DNA from: Nematopogon swammerdamellus
Taxonomy: Eukaryota; Arthropoda; Insecta; Lepidoptera; Adelidae
Direction of reading: 5' to 3'
Length of the DNA stretch: 64,000 nt
Assembly: GCA_946902875.1 (NCBI GenBank)
Contig: OX336340.1
Span: 17,065,566 to 17,129,565, forward strand
Of the stretch, positions 45,021 through 56,290 are shown one piece after another. The notes under the pieces were generated by a model. That model had not been told where the DNA came from and did not search any database. It was given only the letters and a program-made list of their open reading frames with translations. Both the position numbers and the translations under genes were made by a program. Position 1 is the stretch's first letter, and every line of letters begins with the position of its first letter.

Positions 45021-45462
45021 TATAATGGTTAATCAATCAATCATGCCAAAACATAGTAAGGTTTATATTCATGGTAGACCAAAGTGGTTCATATACCCGT
45101 ACGTAATGTCGCCACATCACACCACCTTCCTGTTGTGACCATGTGCAATTCTTGCCATTCACAGCTTGGTCTCCTGCGGGTCAATAACATGGAAAAAGAT
45201 TTTCACGTGCATTAATCTTAGTCCAATTTGACCTGTTTGAAAAACAAAAGGCAAAAATTAATGGGACAAAAATGTCGCACCATCCTTTTCGTGATTGAAA
45301 TGGACTCTGAAGGCAGTACTATCCCATCACCGCCGCGCCCCGCCTCCACGCCCGCCGCAGACGCCGCGGTGTGTCAGGACTGTGGGACGTGGAGATCCGT
45401 TGTCTCTACATGGATTAGCGCATTAATAGGCGCGGATATATAATTGACGTTATATATGTATG
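45021..45462. other. Unassigned intergenic
   Basis: The frame 45228-45443 contains a Pro/Ala-rich stretch and CQDCGTW, but no family is recognised. A TAACCATTATAAGCC-like end continues from the minisatellite. Confidence 0.35.
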
Positions 45463-45722
45463 TATTGGGTGGCCAAGCTCAAGTGGCAATGGGCTGGGCA
45501 CGTCAGCCGAAGAGACGACGACCGTTGGAGTAACCGTGTCCTACACTGCCGGCCGTGGACAGGAAAACGTAGTGTGGGAAAACCACCCGCCAGGTGGAAC
45601 GACGACATCAAGTACGTCGGCGGAAAGCAGTTGTTCCGTACCGCTGAAGGCCGGGAGGAATGGAGGAACATTGGAGAGCCGTATGTCCAGCAGTGGACGC
45701 TTACACGCTGACTGACTGATTG
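45463..45722 (+). mobile_element. LINE (endonuclease-RT type) C-terminal fragment
   Basis: An 83-codon open frame to 45711 reads WVAKLKWQWAGHVSRRDDDR, then RPWTGKRSVGKPPARWNDDI and near the end EEWRNIGEPYVQQWT. This is the conserved tail of a widespread insect endonuclease/reverse-transcriptase LINE, after the RT domain. The start ATG (45460) is not a natural start. A GACTGACTGA run follows the stop, as in the copy at 6045-6250. Only the 3' end was inserted or survived, so there is no function. Confidence 0.85.
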
Positions 45723-47034
45723 ATATGTATGTACTAACGTTATGTCAGCCTGTGTAGCACAATGGTTCTATGAATTGCCGTGCGATCGTGAATTAAGCAC
45801 ACTCTGATAATTAAAAAAGTACTTCGTGTGTGGTTGTTTGTTGGCTCCACGTTATTCTCGGTGACTGAATGAGCTATCCATTAGATTTTATTTAGCCTAT
45901 CCTGTGACACTTATAGTGCTTGTACTAAGTTTCATCGAATTCGAATGATCGGTTTAATATTTATGGATGTATACCTACATTAAATTTAGGAAATAGTTAT
46001 TGGGATCAAGAGTAACAAAAAATCTATAGATCTCACACTACGCGCAACTATCAAAGGCATTGAAAATGTAATTTAGAAATAAAGCTCACGATAAAATTTG
46101 ACAAATTTGTTTTAGTCAACTATAAGAAACGATCGATCTTACAAACGATTGAGAACTATATGTCGTCCAAATTGTAACTACATACATAGCTAATGGGAAT
46201 CGTACTGACGAGTGAACGGAGCGCAGACTGACCTCGCGCGTAAGGGACCCGCTACCGCCTACGGTTTTTGTCCGCCCGCCTCCTAAGATGGCTCAAACTG
46301 TAGCTTAATCAATCCCGAGAAACCATTTTTTCTGTTTCTTCTTCTTCAGAACGAGCTCAAAAAAAAGTTATTGGGAAATTCTCGATCCAAGTCGGCGAAA
46401 TTTTTTTTAAATTTTGGCAAATTTTGGAAAATCTCAAAAGTTAAGAACCGATTTTAGTAATTTAAATTGCACTTTAAAGCCCTCCGGCAGACGCACATTT
46501 TGACATACAACCCATCCGCGTACCTCTCATATCTGCGAAACTACAAACAAATGTCACAATTTCATAAATCGGGGCACTTTGAACGAAAACATAAACATTT
46601 TCAAAAGTCAAATAACTTTTTTCTGAATTCCCTCTAAATAAAAAGTTACAGTTTTCATACAAACTAATTGACTATTTTAGTGTAAAAATGATCTAATGAC
46701 AACAAGGCGGTGCGGAGGGGGGAAGAGCGGGTGAGACGTGAGCGCCTCGGACGGAGGTGTTGGCGGAAGGGGGAGGGGTTAGCTTTGTAAGTGGAGGACT
46801 GGAGGTCGGCAGGCGGAGGGTGCGGAGCGGCAACACCGCGTTAAATTACAATAGACGAAAACATACATTTCAAAAATTCATATCTCGAAAACAAGACACT
46901 TTAGAGAAAAACTTCACTTGCTTTTTTGTCTAGGAAAAACATGAAGATTGCTCTGGCGAAATTAATGTACTCGCCGTTTTAACAGCCTGTACACAGAAAA
47001 TATTTCTAAAAACAGTAAAAAAAAATTGATATCA
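45723..47034. other. Unassigned intergenic with G-rich block
   Basis: Positions 46705-46845 are G-rich on the plus strand (GGAGGGGGGAAGAG, GGAAGGGGGAGGGG). I see no gene in the flanks. Confidence 0.4.
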
Positions 47035-47743
47035 TAAAGCCTGACCAGGAATATATGAGAGCTGTCAAAATGGAGCCACTTTTTAGATTTATATAGCAAC
47101 ATTCAGTATAGAACGCACATATTGAATTGGCCGATGTTTTTATTCAAAATGTACTTTTGCACTGAAATACACAATAAGATATACAAAATGTATTTTAATT
47201 TAATGCATCTTTTATATATATTTTGATGTCAATGTAAAAAGAACTAACCTTGACATTTACATGTTCACAACATTTTTTCCATGTACCTTCAGATATGTCC
47301 TGAAGCAAAGTGTACAAATTATTAAAAAAAATATTAATCGACCTTGCTGAAACACTAAACTTTTTAATAAAAATTCTAGTTCAGAAAAACGTAACCTAAG
47401 CTATTTTTATTCGAACGTTTCGTATTTCTGTAAAGTCAAAAAGTGTTTTTTGTTCAGAACGAATAATATTTACGTCCCTCTTTTGTTTGCTATTCGGTAA
47501 ATAGATGCTTGAGATACACCTAGATAGAACAAAAAATAATTACCTAATTGTACATTACGGCGGCCAATTCATGACAATATCACTACAATGACATAACGTT
47601 TCACCTAAATGTCAGTTCAGAAGCAATTTTGACATTGACAACAGATTATCAAGCATCAAACATAATTGTGGCCAGTGTAAGAAATTAGTTTCAACGAATT
47701 TCCGCAATATGGCGGCCCCTCAAAAATTCCTGGTCAGGCTTTA
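47035..47743. mobile_element. Non-autonomous DNA transposon, ~709 bp, TA-bounded
   Basis: The termini TAAAGCCTGACCAGGAAT and ATTCCTGGTCAGGCTTTA are perfect 18-bp inverses that include the TA dinucleotides. Subterminal AATGGAGCCAC and AATATGGCGGCC are weakly inverted too. No transposase frame. TA ends suggest a Tc1/mariner-related family, not confirmed. Confidence 0.85.
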
Positions 47744-48315
47744 CATAGAGTCATATCTCATAAAACAAAGTAACTTACTCCATGAGTATCCCTTACAAAT
47801 TTATTATTAGTATTAATCGTACGCAAGTCTTACGAGTTTATAATACTTATAGTGTGACATAGGTAGCTAGACGTAGTACATTAATAATTATACTTTCATC
47901 TTTGTGCCATGATGTAATAAACTTTGACCAGCTCAACAAGCCGGTGCCCCTTCTTCAATTTCGAAGTGTCTGTGTGCGGAATCTTGCGCGTGGAATCTGG
48001 CGCCCGTCTACGCACACTTGCCCCGGCATGTTTGCCGAATACTTCATTAATGTGTTTTGTCTTGTCCATTTTGGGCCGCCAATGTTGGACTGAGAATGAC
48101 AAAGAATTTATTCGTCAGAAGAATTTAACAGTCATTTTGTGCGTAAAAGGGCGCCTAGCCTAAAAGTTGTGGGGTAGTTTTGATTTCTTCGATTCTATGT
48201 GGGTTTTTTTGGTGTTGAATCCGAATCCGAGGTTTCCCAACAAAATTTCGTGACGGAACAAAAAATAAATGCAAAAAAAGTAAAAAAAAATCATTTTTAT
48301 ATAACGATGCTTTTT
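47744..48315. other. Unassigned intergenic
   Basis: A minus-strand frame of 68 codons (47896-48102), with a basic stretch KLKKGHRLVELVKVYY, has no recognised family. It may be a relic of a mobile element. Otherwise nothing. Confidence 0.3.
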
Positions 48316-48907
48316 CCTGACCTGACCTGACCTGACCTGACCTGACCTGACCTGACCTGACCTGACCTGACCTGACCTGACCTGACCTGACCTGACCTGA
48401 CCTGACCTGACCTGACCTGACCTGACCTGACCTGACCTGACCTGACCTGACCTGACCTGGCCTGGCCTGGCCTGGCTTGGCCTGGCCTGGCCTGCCTGAC
48501 CTGACCTGACCTGACCTGACCTGACCTGACCTGACCTGACCTGACCTGACCTATTTCTAACCTAACCTGACCTAAACTATTTCTAACCTAACCTAACCTA
48601 ACCTATTTCTAACCTAACCTAACCTATTTCTAACCTAACTTAACCTAACCTATTTCTAAACTAATCTATTTCTAACCTAACCTAACCTATTTCTAACCTA
48701 ACCTAACCTATTTCTAACCTAACCTAACCTATTTCTAACCTAACCCAACCTAACCTAACCTATTTCTAACCTAAACTAACCTATTTCTAACCTAACGTTA
48801 CCTATTTCTAACCTAACCTATTTCTAGCGTAATCTAACCTATTTCTAACCTAACCTAACCTAACCTATTTCTAACCTAACCTAACCTATTCTAAACCTAA
48901 CCTAACT
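48316..48907. repeat. Interstitial telomere-like array (CCTGA)n / (CCTAA)n
   Basis: In order: 28 perfect CCTGA units (48316-48455); about seven CCTGG units (48456-48490, one CTTGG); 11 CCTGA units (48495-48549); then about 350 bp of CCTAA units broken by TATTTCT about 15 times. CCTAA/TTAGG is the insect telomere repeat. The order from variant to near-canonical is sharp, and the array lies inside the chromosome as given. Confidence 0.9.
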
Positions 48908-49356
48908 TTTGGGGTATGATCACTGCTAGGTGAGAGGCGGAAAGGAAAAGTAAGCAAGTGTAGACAATCCTTTTGAGTGTAAACACTGCAGTGTGCCTTT
49001 TTTTCGACATTTTCGCTTTTTAATTTCTTAAATTTATGTACCCTTGAAATGGACTGTAAGAAATTTCTCGCCGCAGATACTCGAACCTATGGATTTACCT
49101 CCGTCCGTGCCCAGCAGGCAGTCACCGCCACACACCCACAACGATCTACCAGCGCAGCGTCCAGTCAGAGTTCTCCTTTCTCCACAGCACCGCGCCACCG
49201 GCGTAGCCGGAGCCACCGGCGAGCCCGGTGGTTGTGTGCGCGATGGCGCGCACACAACCACCGGGCGTATTTGACGCAAACGCCGCGAGGACTGCCACCA
49301 CGGCACACACACGACCGAGCACAAGTTCCGCGTGCCTCGGTCGAAAGGGCGTCAGA
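48908..49356. other. Spacer with GC-rich block and hairpin
   Basis: A perfect hairpin lies at 49223-49266: 20-bp arms with GCCCGGTGGTTGTGTGCGCG on the left and a 4-base loop. The frame 49049-49540 reads through this hairpin and the next repeat, so I do not call it a gene. Confidence 0.6.
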
Positions 49357-49518
49357 GAACCGTATCGGTACACTGCTGGACGTAGGTCTCCCCCGAGGCA
49401 CGCCAACGCGCGCGGTCTTCCACTTATTCTCTTCCATCTACTCCTGGGTGATAGACAGGTGCTCGAACGGAAGCCCCGCACTATGTTTGCTCGTATGCGG
49501 CCCCCGCACCCTAGGTGA
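49357..49518 (-). mobile_element. LINE 3' fragment
   Basis: TACACTGCTGGACGTAGGTC, CTCCCCCGAGGCACGCCAAC and CATCTACTCC match 55190-55275 and are the reverse of the CAGCAGTGGAC end at 45700. It is a 5'-truncated LINE in minus orientation, non-coding now. Confidence 0.7.
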
Positions 49519-49954
49519 ACAAGAGGACCTTTTTATTTGACCGCTTTGGTATAATGCCAATTATTGATCTACATATGTGCATCTTAACACTTTGGATACT
49601 ACGAACAGAATTATAACCCTTCAAATGCCGGAGCCATATTTGAAATGTCACTCAGCAAGTGCCAGGCACTTTTCGAAAAAGTGCGCGCGCCCGCCGCCGC
49701 CCGCCGCCATGCGTTCTAGACCATATTTCTAGACTTATTTTATATGAAACCTATGTGAAAAGCCTATATTTTCGAAATGTACGTTAAATTTACTAGTCAT
49801 TTGTTGTTAAATTGACTGTGAGTGCTACTTTTGGATAGTTATGTATAATCGAGAGCAATGTTGTGTACGTTCGTATGTCTTGAAAATAATTTAATTTTGC
49901 TTTATTTTCTAAGACGAACAAATAAATGGTTTCTAGCGTTCGCTATATTGATTT
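49519..49954. other. Unassigned intergenic
   Basis: No feature seen; a short CCGCCGC block lies at about 49690. Confidence 0.45.
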
Positions 49955-50007
49955 TATTGAGAGATGCAGTGAAGCTATTCTTTTTCATTACCGGCTCCAC
50001 AGAGTAT
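49955..50007 (-). repeat. SINE-A leader fragment
   Basis: GAGAGATGCAGTGAAGCTATT and ACCGGCTCCACAGAG match 659-705 and the reverse of 10075-10130. No SINE body follows. Confidence 0.6.
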
Positions 50008-50524
50008 AAAATCAAATCAAAATATATTTATTGCACTTGAAAAATTATGGATATGGATAAAAAAAATATAAAAAAAACTTGAAAAATTATTTGCAAAAGG
50101 TACTGCTTAACACCGTAGGCGTTCTTCTCCAGCCACTTTTGGGTTATCCTGAAAGAGTGTGGAGTAGCAGAGAACAAATAAAGATATGACAATAAAATAT
50201 AGACATATTATTTAAACAGATAAAATACACAAATACACATAAATAGAGAAATATAATATACAAGGAAGGTAACAAGAGACTCTAAAACATGTACACTAAC
50301 ATTATAAAGAGGTAAAGTTTGTAAGTTTGGATGTAGGACGTAGTCTCCGAAAATACTCATTCTACTTTAAAAATTATTTCACCAATATCTAGAATATAGA
50401 CCTTAAAGAGCTAGTAGTTAATAATTCTGAAGTTCCAAAAAGTGAGACAGAACACGCTTTTTAAACACAAATACTGACGAGGATAGACGAATATCGAGGG
50501 GTAGCAAGTTCCACATACGTACAT
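50008..50524. other. AT-rich, possible LINE 3' UTRs
   Basis: AAATCAAATCAAAATATATT then TATTGCACTTG near 50012 looks like the reversed 3' end of another LINE, with GTAGGCGTTCTTCTCCAGCC in its UTR. No coding sequence. Confidence 0.3.
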
Positions 50525-51008
50525 TATTACTTATTTATTTATTATTTATTTATTAAACGTTTATTTCAGGTATACACCCATATTTGTACACAAACAACAC
50601 GGAAACATAATGCACTCAATACACAATAAACAATTTACTATTTAAATATATCTATATTAATTACAATATATCCACAATTTCGTCATTAATGTAAAATAAT
50701 TTGCGGGAGATAACACTTATAATTGGATTTTCACATTCACAAATACGTTTCATAAACCCTGCTCGCCGCTTCCGCATTATGGCGTAGAAATCGTCAATGC
50801 GATGTTCGGCGAACATGCCAGACGCACTACACCTCCAAGGTATACCCAACATGCACCGAAGTGCATTGTTGTACTGCACACGCAGCGAGTTATAAGCTCG
50901 CTGCGTGTACTGAAACCACAGCTGGTTGGTGTAGAGCGCCTGGCAATAGGCACGGAACAGCGTTAAAGAGTACATTATTTCACTTGAAAAAATGGTATCA
51001 GCAGGCAC
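50525..51008 (-). mobile_element. LINE RT C-terminal fragment with 3' UTR
   Basis: The minus-strand frame 51008-50661 (115 codons) reads TLFRAYCQALYTNQLW, QRAYNSLRVQYNNALRCML, then SASGMFAEHRIDDF and AIMRKRRAGF. That is the end of the reverse transcriptase region of a common lepidopteran non-LTR retrotransposon, downstream of the catalytic part. About 120 bases of 3' UTR and an (AATA)n tail end at 50525. Truncated at the 5' end, so inactive. Confidence 0.8.
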
Positions 51009-51925
51009 TTTTTATTTAATTAAATGGCAGATAGACGTCGTGTTCAAACCTTTTGATTTAGTTAGTTAGATAGACTAGAACTGCGAACAATTATTGCCTC
51101 TACGAGACAGATAGTGTACAGACTAAAAAAATATATTATAATTTGCATATTATTTTTAAGTATGTGATGCACCGAACATCGCAGATTGAATATAGTGCCT
51201 GTATCAAACAAAATCGAGCGTTACAATATCATGCCACCGCATACGAAAATATTATTTCAAACACAAAAACATGAGGTAGGTAAATGCCTAAAGCTTAACA
51301 AAATAAATAAGCTCCAGGAAAACTTCACCATTATCATTCGCGAGGTACCACGGAGCTTCTGAGTACCCGTTAATGTCTGTTTTCTCTTATTTTCGTAATC
51401 GCCCGCTAAAATACTCGGTGACGCGGCGGCGCGGGAGTGTCTAAGCCGGTTTTTTCCGGAAAAACCGGAGAGGAAATACCGAATGACACCGAGCACTTGC
51501 GATATTAAATATCCCCACAAGATATTACGCCTCATCATTGAGCTGTGAAATATTAGGTTGTATTATGTAGTAGGTACTCGTATATATGAATTACGAGTAC
51601 CTACACTTTTACACAATTACATTTTTCTGTGGTGCAGAAGGCAGCCTTATTGCAATATTAAAATCCAGCTGACCTTGCACACAAGCACAGTTTTAGGAGA
51701 GAGCGCTATCCAATAATGGGCTGTATACGTTGACTTACAAACAACAAAAAATTGTAACTAAAAAAAATTATGATTGCTGAAAGAACGCTTAACAATACTT
51801 AATTAAACAAAAATATTGCAATCAGAAACATTTTTCCACATTTCAGCGAAGTCAGTGTGTACAGGTTTTCTAAGGTGTTTGCTATAACTGAATACAGGTT
51901 GTAATGTGCATGCAAATTCGTCAAA
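51009..51925. other. Unassigned intergenic
   Basis: No gene or clear repeat. A short inverted pair GTAGGTACTCGTATATATGA / ATTACGAGTACCTAC lies at about 51568-51603. Confidence 0.45.
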
Positions 51926-51998
51926 AATTTACAAACTTTCGCACACCCGGGATTAGAACACACCTGTCGCATGAAGGCTACTCGCCGCTGCGCACAGA
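51926..51998 (-). repeat. tRNA-like SINE head fragment
   Basis: On the minus strand, GCGGCGAGTAGCCTTCATGC and GTGTTCTAATCCCGGGTG give decayed A- and B-box regions in the spacing of the SINE-B head. Confidence 0.5.
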
Positions 51999-54734
51999 AG
52001 ATAACTTTGGAATTTAATGCAATAATTCAAAATATGTTCATTAACAAATTTCTAATCAGCGTAGCTGCTATTCGTTTAAATTAACTGAAGGAAACCATTC
52101 ATTAAAGTCGAGTTGAGTTTTCCGAGTAAATTAGTGAACAGTTGCGGTAATTTTTAAAGTTAAAGCGATTGTATAGCCAGTAACTATTAAGCGGTCTTTC
52201 TTTTATTTTTTATTTTATTGTTTACATTGAAATACTTGTGAATAAAATCGATATTTCGTGAACATCGGAGCAAGCGATTTACAAAACTCAATAGATTGTA
52301 ACTCCACTTTTACAGCTAACTCTGCGAGTACGTGCACACTATAAAATCTACCCTAGTCGGCCTAACTCAACAATGTCAAGTTTGGTGTATATTGTTAGTA
52401 ATTCGACTCCGCATTTTCGTTTGTTTGTCCTGCGGGCCAGGACCCTCGTTTTGGGCGGAACATTCACTCGCATCCCGGCACAGGTCACTTACTTAACCAC
52501 CCCGACCACCCTCCGCCCCTCTCTTCCGGCGACCCTTGCGCGAGCTCTTTTCTCCGTCTCCACAGCTTATTGCGAGCAACTTTATAATTCGATTAGGAAG
52601 TTGGGGAAAAACTCAAATTACGGGGAACCTCCTAATTTAGGTGATGAAATTTAATATTATTATTTTTGTCAGCTGCGGGTCCGATCGCACATTACCGCCG
52701 GCTGAATGTTCGTCGGATATTATTGTTTCGGGCCCTTGCCACCCGGGCCGACGCGTCGCCCGCCCCCCGCCCCCCGCCCCCGTCGGCTTCCGCTGCCGCG
52801 CCGCCGCCTACGCCCGGCGGCCCTTCATTTTGTATCCCAATTCCTTTTATTCTTTAATCATATTTTATGAACTTTTCATTTAACACTCACATAAATTACA
52901 GTATTTTTCTTTTTACCCTTTGTTAATACAACACAGTAGAGAAGCTCGGTAGAGAAGCCATTGTCGGCGAAGGTCAAAAGGGTACCGCGGCTTATTTGAA
53001 AAGTAAACAAACGGTTTGCTATATTATTGTGTATATTCTTCGGTTCCCACGTGCGATTGTCTAGCTAGAGTGAAGTTTGATATTTTTCTTTTGCAATTAT
53101 TTACGTACTCCTAATGCGATAAAACCAAATTGAATCTCTCGTTTTCTCTTAATTGGATTTCCGATTCTGGAATCATAAACATTCAACTTCAACTTTCACT
53201 CCGCGTCGACAACTAAAATCAGGCATCTGTCACGGCGCTCTCCGCGTTTCGAAACGTCGGCAAAAACACCGAGAGCTATGCTAATTCAATATCAACGTTA
53301 ACAAATCTATGCGGCGAGTATTTAATAAGGAGAGGCCCGGAACATCCATCCATCACTTGTCGGGTGCGCGTCGCGTTGCGTCCCAGCCCTGACCTTTTTC
53401 GTATAATTTAACGGCACATTTCGACGGACAGGCGCCTCGCCTCGTAACGAACGGCAAGGTTCTGAGGCCGGGCGACGAGTGCGCATCGAGAACGGGCATC
53501 TTATTAGCAGGCTAGGCCCGCTCCGACGCCAGACGTTAACTAATGTGTCCTAGACGTGCTCAGGATTGAGGACTCCGTGCTTGCTGCCGATAGTGACACT
53601 AGACTGTCAATCTTTGACATATATTTCCCTGTAGACACCAAATATTGACCGAGTGTGGTGTAGGGAAAAGTAGCACAGAAATTGATTCTGGAACAAAATT
53701 AGACCTACCGAAAACAAAATAGATTTAACTGTCGCATTTCAGTGTTGCTTGTTCAATTCTGTTTTATACGAATTTTCAAAATTGGAAGGGCTCAGTTCAG
53801 TTACAGAGTTATAGATAAAGAATATTCTCGCTTTTATTGTTATGTAATAATTTAAATGATGAATTATGCATTTTGGTAGACTGTGGTCTAGACCTCCGTG
53901 TTTGGGTTTCTCCAAGATTAGCTGACTTTATGGTTATGACTATTAAATATCAGAACGTGGCTTGTGTATTTATCATATACATTTCACAAATACTGGTAGC
54001 TTCTATTGCTAGAAGTTGCCTAATTGGGGTAGTAGAAATTAGATAATTAGTAATTTCAACAACAAGTAGTGACAGCCAGTTTATTCTGTAAAAATGTGCC
54101 AAGCCCTTACGCTTACATAGGTTGACAGCCCTTCCCTGCCAGCAATGCAAACCACGTTAGCCGTTGTACGTGCGCATTTTGTTGGAATATGCGACCACAG
54201 GCACTCACTTTTCGGGGACTATGAAAGATATTTGCTACATTTATTCCAACTGACCCGGCCTCGTGTGAAGCGCTGAGCACGTCCTACCGAAAATGGGTTT
54301 CGTCTCTGATTACTGTTTTATGTTCTTCGGAAATTATCGATCTGTTCTGATATAACGGACTTACCGCAAAAAATAATGTCGGAATAAATGGAATTTTGGG
54401 GTAAAACCTAAGTTGATTCCTGAAAAAACAGATGCAAACCAAAACCTAATTGAAGAGTTTAAAACCACGTACAAGAAGTTGGTTAAAATAAAAATAAAAA
54501 ATTGGTACCTACAATGTCGTGATTTTATAAACGATTATAAAAAAGTTGAACAGTTTTATTTTTAAACAGGGAAATAAAATCTATAAGAATATACGAATGA
54601 AAACCATTTGCTTTATTAGAAAATGATGAACCGAGTGCATTATATTATAGCTCTTGTTCAGGAGTCGTCACGCAGAACCAGGAAGTCAACAAAATGAATG
54701 GATAGATATATGGACATATCAGTCAATTCTGGAA
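51999..54734. other. Unassigned, possibly intronic, with CpG-rich blocks
   Basis: CpG-rich stretches lie at about 52425-52570, 52680-52830 and 53350-53560. The frames 52373-52654 and 52641-52883 show no domain. If the receptor gene at 54935-57267 continues downstream on the minus strand, this is one of its introns. I found no third exon with matching phase. Confidence 0.35.
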
Positions 54735-54903
54735 CGCTCCCAAATATTTCCCCCCAAGTACAGTTCTTCAAGAGGGGCGTGAAAGGGCACCTGTTAGGCC
54801 GGCATGGCATTCGCAACCCCCGCATACGACCGAATGTCCATGGGCGTCGTTAGACACCTTATGGGTGGTTCGGCGCCATATGTCGCGCTGTCAATAAAAA
54901 AAA
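54735..54903 (+). mobile_element. LINE 3' end, family L, copy 3
   Basis: TTCAAGAGGGGCGTGAAAGG, GCCGGCATGGCATTCGCAAC and GTCGCGCTGTCAATAAAAA match 35803-36008. It ends about 32 bases from the receptor exon, antisense to the gene. Confidence 0.75.
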
Positions 54904-54934
54904 ATCAGTAGATCAATTGAACAATGAAACTTAC

Positions 54935-55103
54935 CTAACAAATTCAGCGGAGAAGTCAGCGACGGCGTCAGTGGGCTCATCCCAGCAGGAGGCGGCCGCG
55001 TCCCGTTGGAACTGCGCCTGCGCGGACCACGCGTCGCACGCGCCCAGCACGCGCCGCAGCGCGCCCGCCGCCAGCCGCACCGCGCCGCGCACCCACCACC
55101 GGT
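54935..55103 (-). CDS. Ionotropic glutamate receptor (NMDA-type 2-like), amino-terminal-domain exon, 169 bp
   Basis: The minus-strand acceptor GGTTGATGTAG ends at 55104 and the donor TAG|GTAAGT is at 54935/54934, a full consensus. Entering with two bases of a split codon, it joins the upstream exon (which leaves one base) to read PVKT-D-RWWVRGAVRLAAGAL, then LGACDAW, ASCWDEP and DFSAEFV. It leaves two bases for the next exon. The phases agree, which supports both exons. In receptors of this family this part is the last lobe of the extracellular ligand-binding-protein-like domain. The base composition is much richer in GC than the flanks, as expected for an exon. No third exon was found in the window. 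Confidence 0.6.
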
Positions 55104-55164
55104 CTACATCAACCAACAAACATGCATCTCTACAAAACTGTTGATAAACTCTACAATATAGATC

Positions 55165-55375
55165 GATTAATCATCATCATCATCAGCCTGTATCGGTCCA
55201 CTGCTGGACATAGGCGTCTCCCAAGGCACGCCACCACACGTGGTCTTCCGCTCTTCTCATCTATCCACTCCCGGCTACCTTTTTTAGGTAATCTGTCCAC
55301 CTAGCCGGGGGGGCGTCCCACGCTACGTTTGCTTGTACGTGGCCTCCATTCGAGCAACCGTCTACCCCATAATCT
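55165..55375 (-). mobile_element. LINE 3' fragment in the receptor intron
   Basis: GTCCACTGCTGGACATAGGC, CTCCCAAGGCACGCCACCAC and, on the minus strand, a frame reading PPARWTDYLKKVAGSG are the C-terminus and UTR of the same endonuclease-RT LINE group as 45463. A CATCATCATCATCAG run is its 3' tail. It lies 62 bases upstream (in gene sense) of the exon at 55103. Confidence 0.75.
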
Positions 55376-55772
55376 ATCTGTCGGTTAATCGACAGTAATA
55401 ATGACATTAGCAGCAAAGACTGCGAAGACGATGTCAACCACAGTAAAGAGTATGCAAATCTTAAGAACTTAAAATATATTATTATTAAGTTGTAGTAATT
55501 AAAGTAAAGAAATACATATCCTCTCGATAATCGGACACACAAGTTTCTACTTCTCATTGACTCTACCGTGTCATTTTTCTATTTATTTACCTACCATTCA
55601 CATATTTCAAATTTTTCACAAATAATTTATATAATAAGTATATCTATTAGGTGAGCCGAGTAGAGGAGGTCTATTTGTAATGTAGGAAGCGCACAAGGGC
55701 CCAGAATGCGAGGGTGGAGGTGCGGCCGATCTGCCACGAACGTCACGGGATCCGGCTCCATCACGGCGCTCA
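55376..55772. other. Intronic spacer
   Basis: No exon or repeat recognised. Frame 55627-55821 minus overlaps the retroelement remnant in another frame. Confidence 0.4.
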
Positions 55773-56156
55773 TTATTCTTCGGTAGAAAATAAGCCAGCG
55801 CCGTCTTCTAGCCCCACACATCTGTTAATGTTTCTAAGTGTACCTCGGATCCTTGTTGAAACTGCCCATAAAGTGGAGATCTGCGTCTTTGTTTTCAACC
55901 ATTCCACGATGTGTGAGTAAGGCTTCTGCCACTTGTCGGCTAGTTTAGTTGCTGTTCCTTTTATAAAAGTATTACATTCAATACCAATGGCACCACCGCA
56001 AGCTATTACCAAGTGCGTAAATGATGCTCGGAGGTTTTCGGCGGCCCTGTTGTATTTACGGTGTTTTTTAACGCGAATGGTTATGTGAGATGTTGTACCA
56101 TGTTGTTTTGTATGAGGAGGCGTCAGGATAATATAATGAAAGGAATGAATAAGCAA
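55773..56156 (-). pseudogene. Retroelement C-terminal domain remnant in the receptor intron
   Basis: The 127-codon minus-strand frame contains RKYNRAAENLRASFTHLVIA, GGAIGIECNTFIKGTATKLA, then YSHIVEWLKTKTQISTLWAV and RIRGTLRN. I recognise the spacing (a Gly-Gly-x-Gly/Ile-x-Glu-Cys turn, helices, WLRTKISF-like then C-I-R-G-S-like) as the C-terminal segment downstream of RT in several invertebrate retroelements. It may be distantly related to the domain in the 20-42 kb composites. It is sense with the receptor gene, but has no splice sites that would make it an exon. Homology is by recall only. Confidence 0.5.
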
Positions 56157-56290
56157 GAATTCTATATCGCAGCTGAAATAGGTTGTTCAATTAGAGGTGG
56201 CAAATTTTAGCCAGCTTGGGCGTGTTAGCTCTAGTCTAGATAAGGAGACTTAGAATAAAATGAAAAAATATTTAGCTTGACAGCACGTAC

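Noticed and set aside
48316..48907. CRISPR array
   Set aside because: Units are 5 bp with no unique spacers and the genome is eukaryotic. The other tandem arrays here also lack spacers.
49049..49540. A 163-codon open frame
   Set aside because: It reads through a perfect hairpin and then a reversed LINE 3' fragment. Three other frames are open too, as expected from GC-rich repeats.
54931..55119. The exon as a stand-alone 62-codon gene
   Set aside because: The ATG lies in the intron side of the acceptor and the stop lies just after the splice donor. Phase with the upstream exon explains it better.
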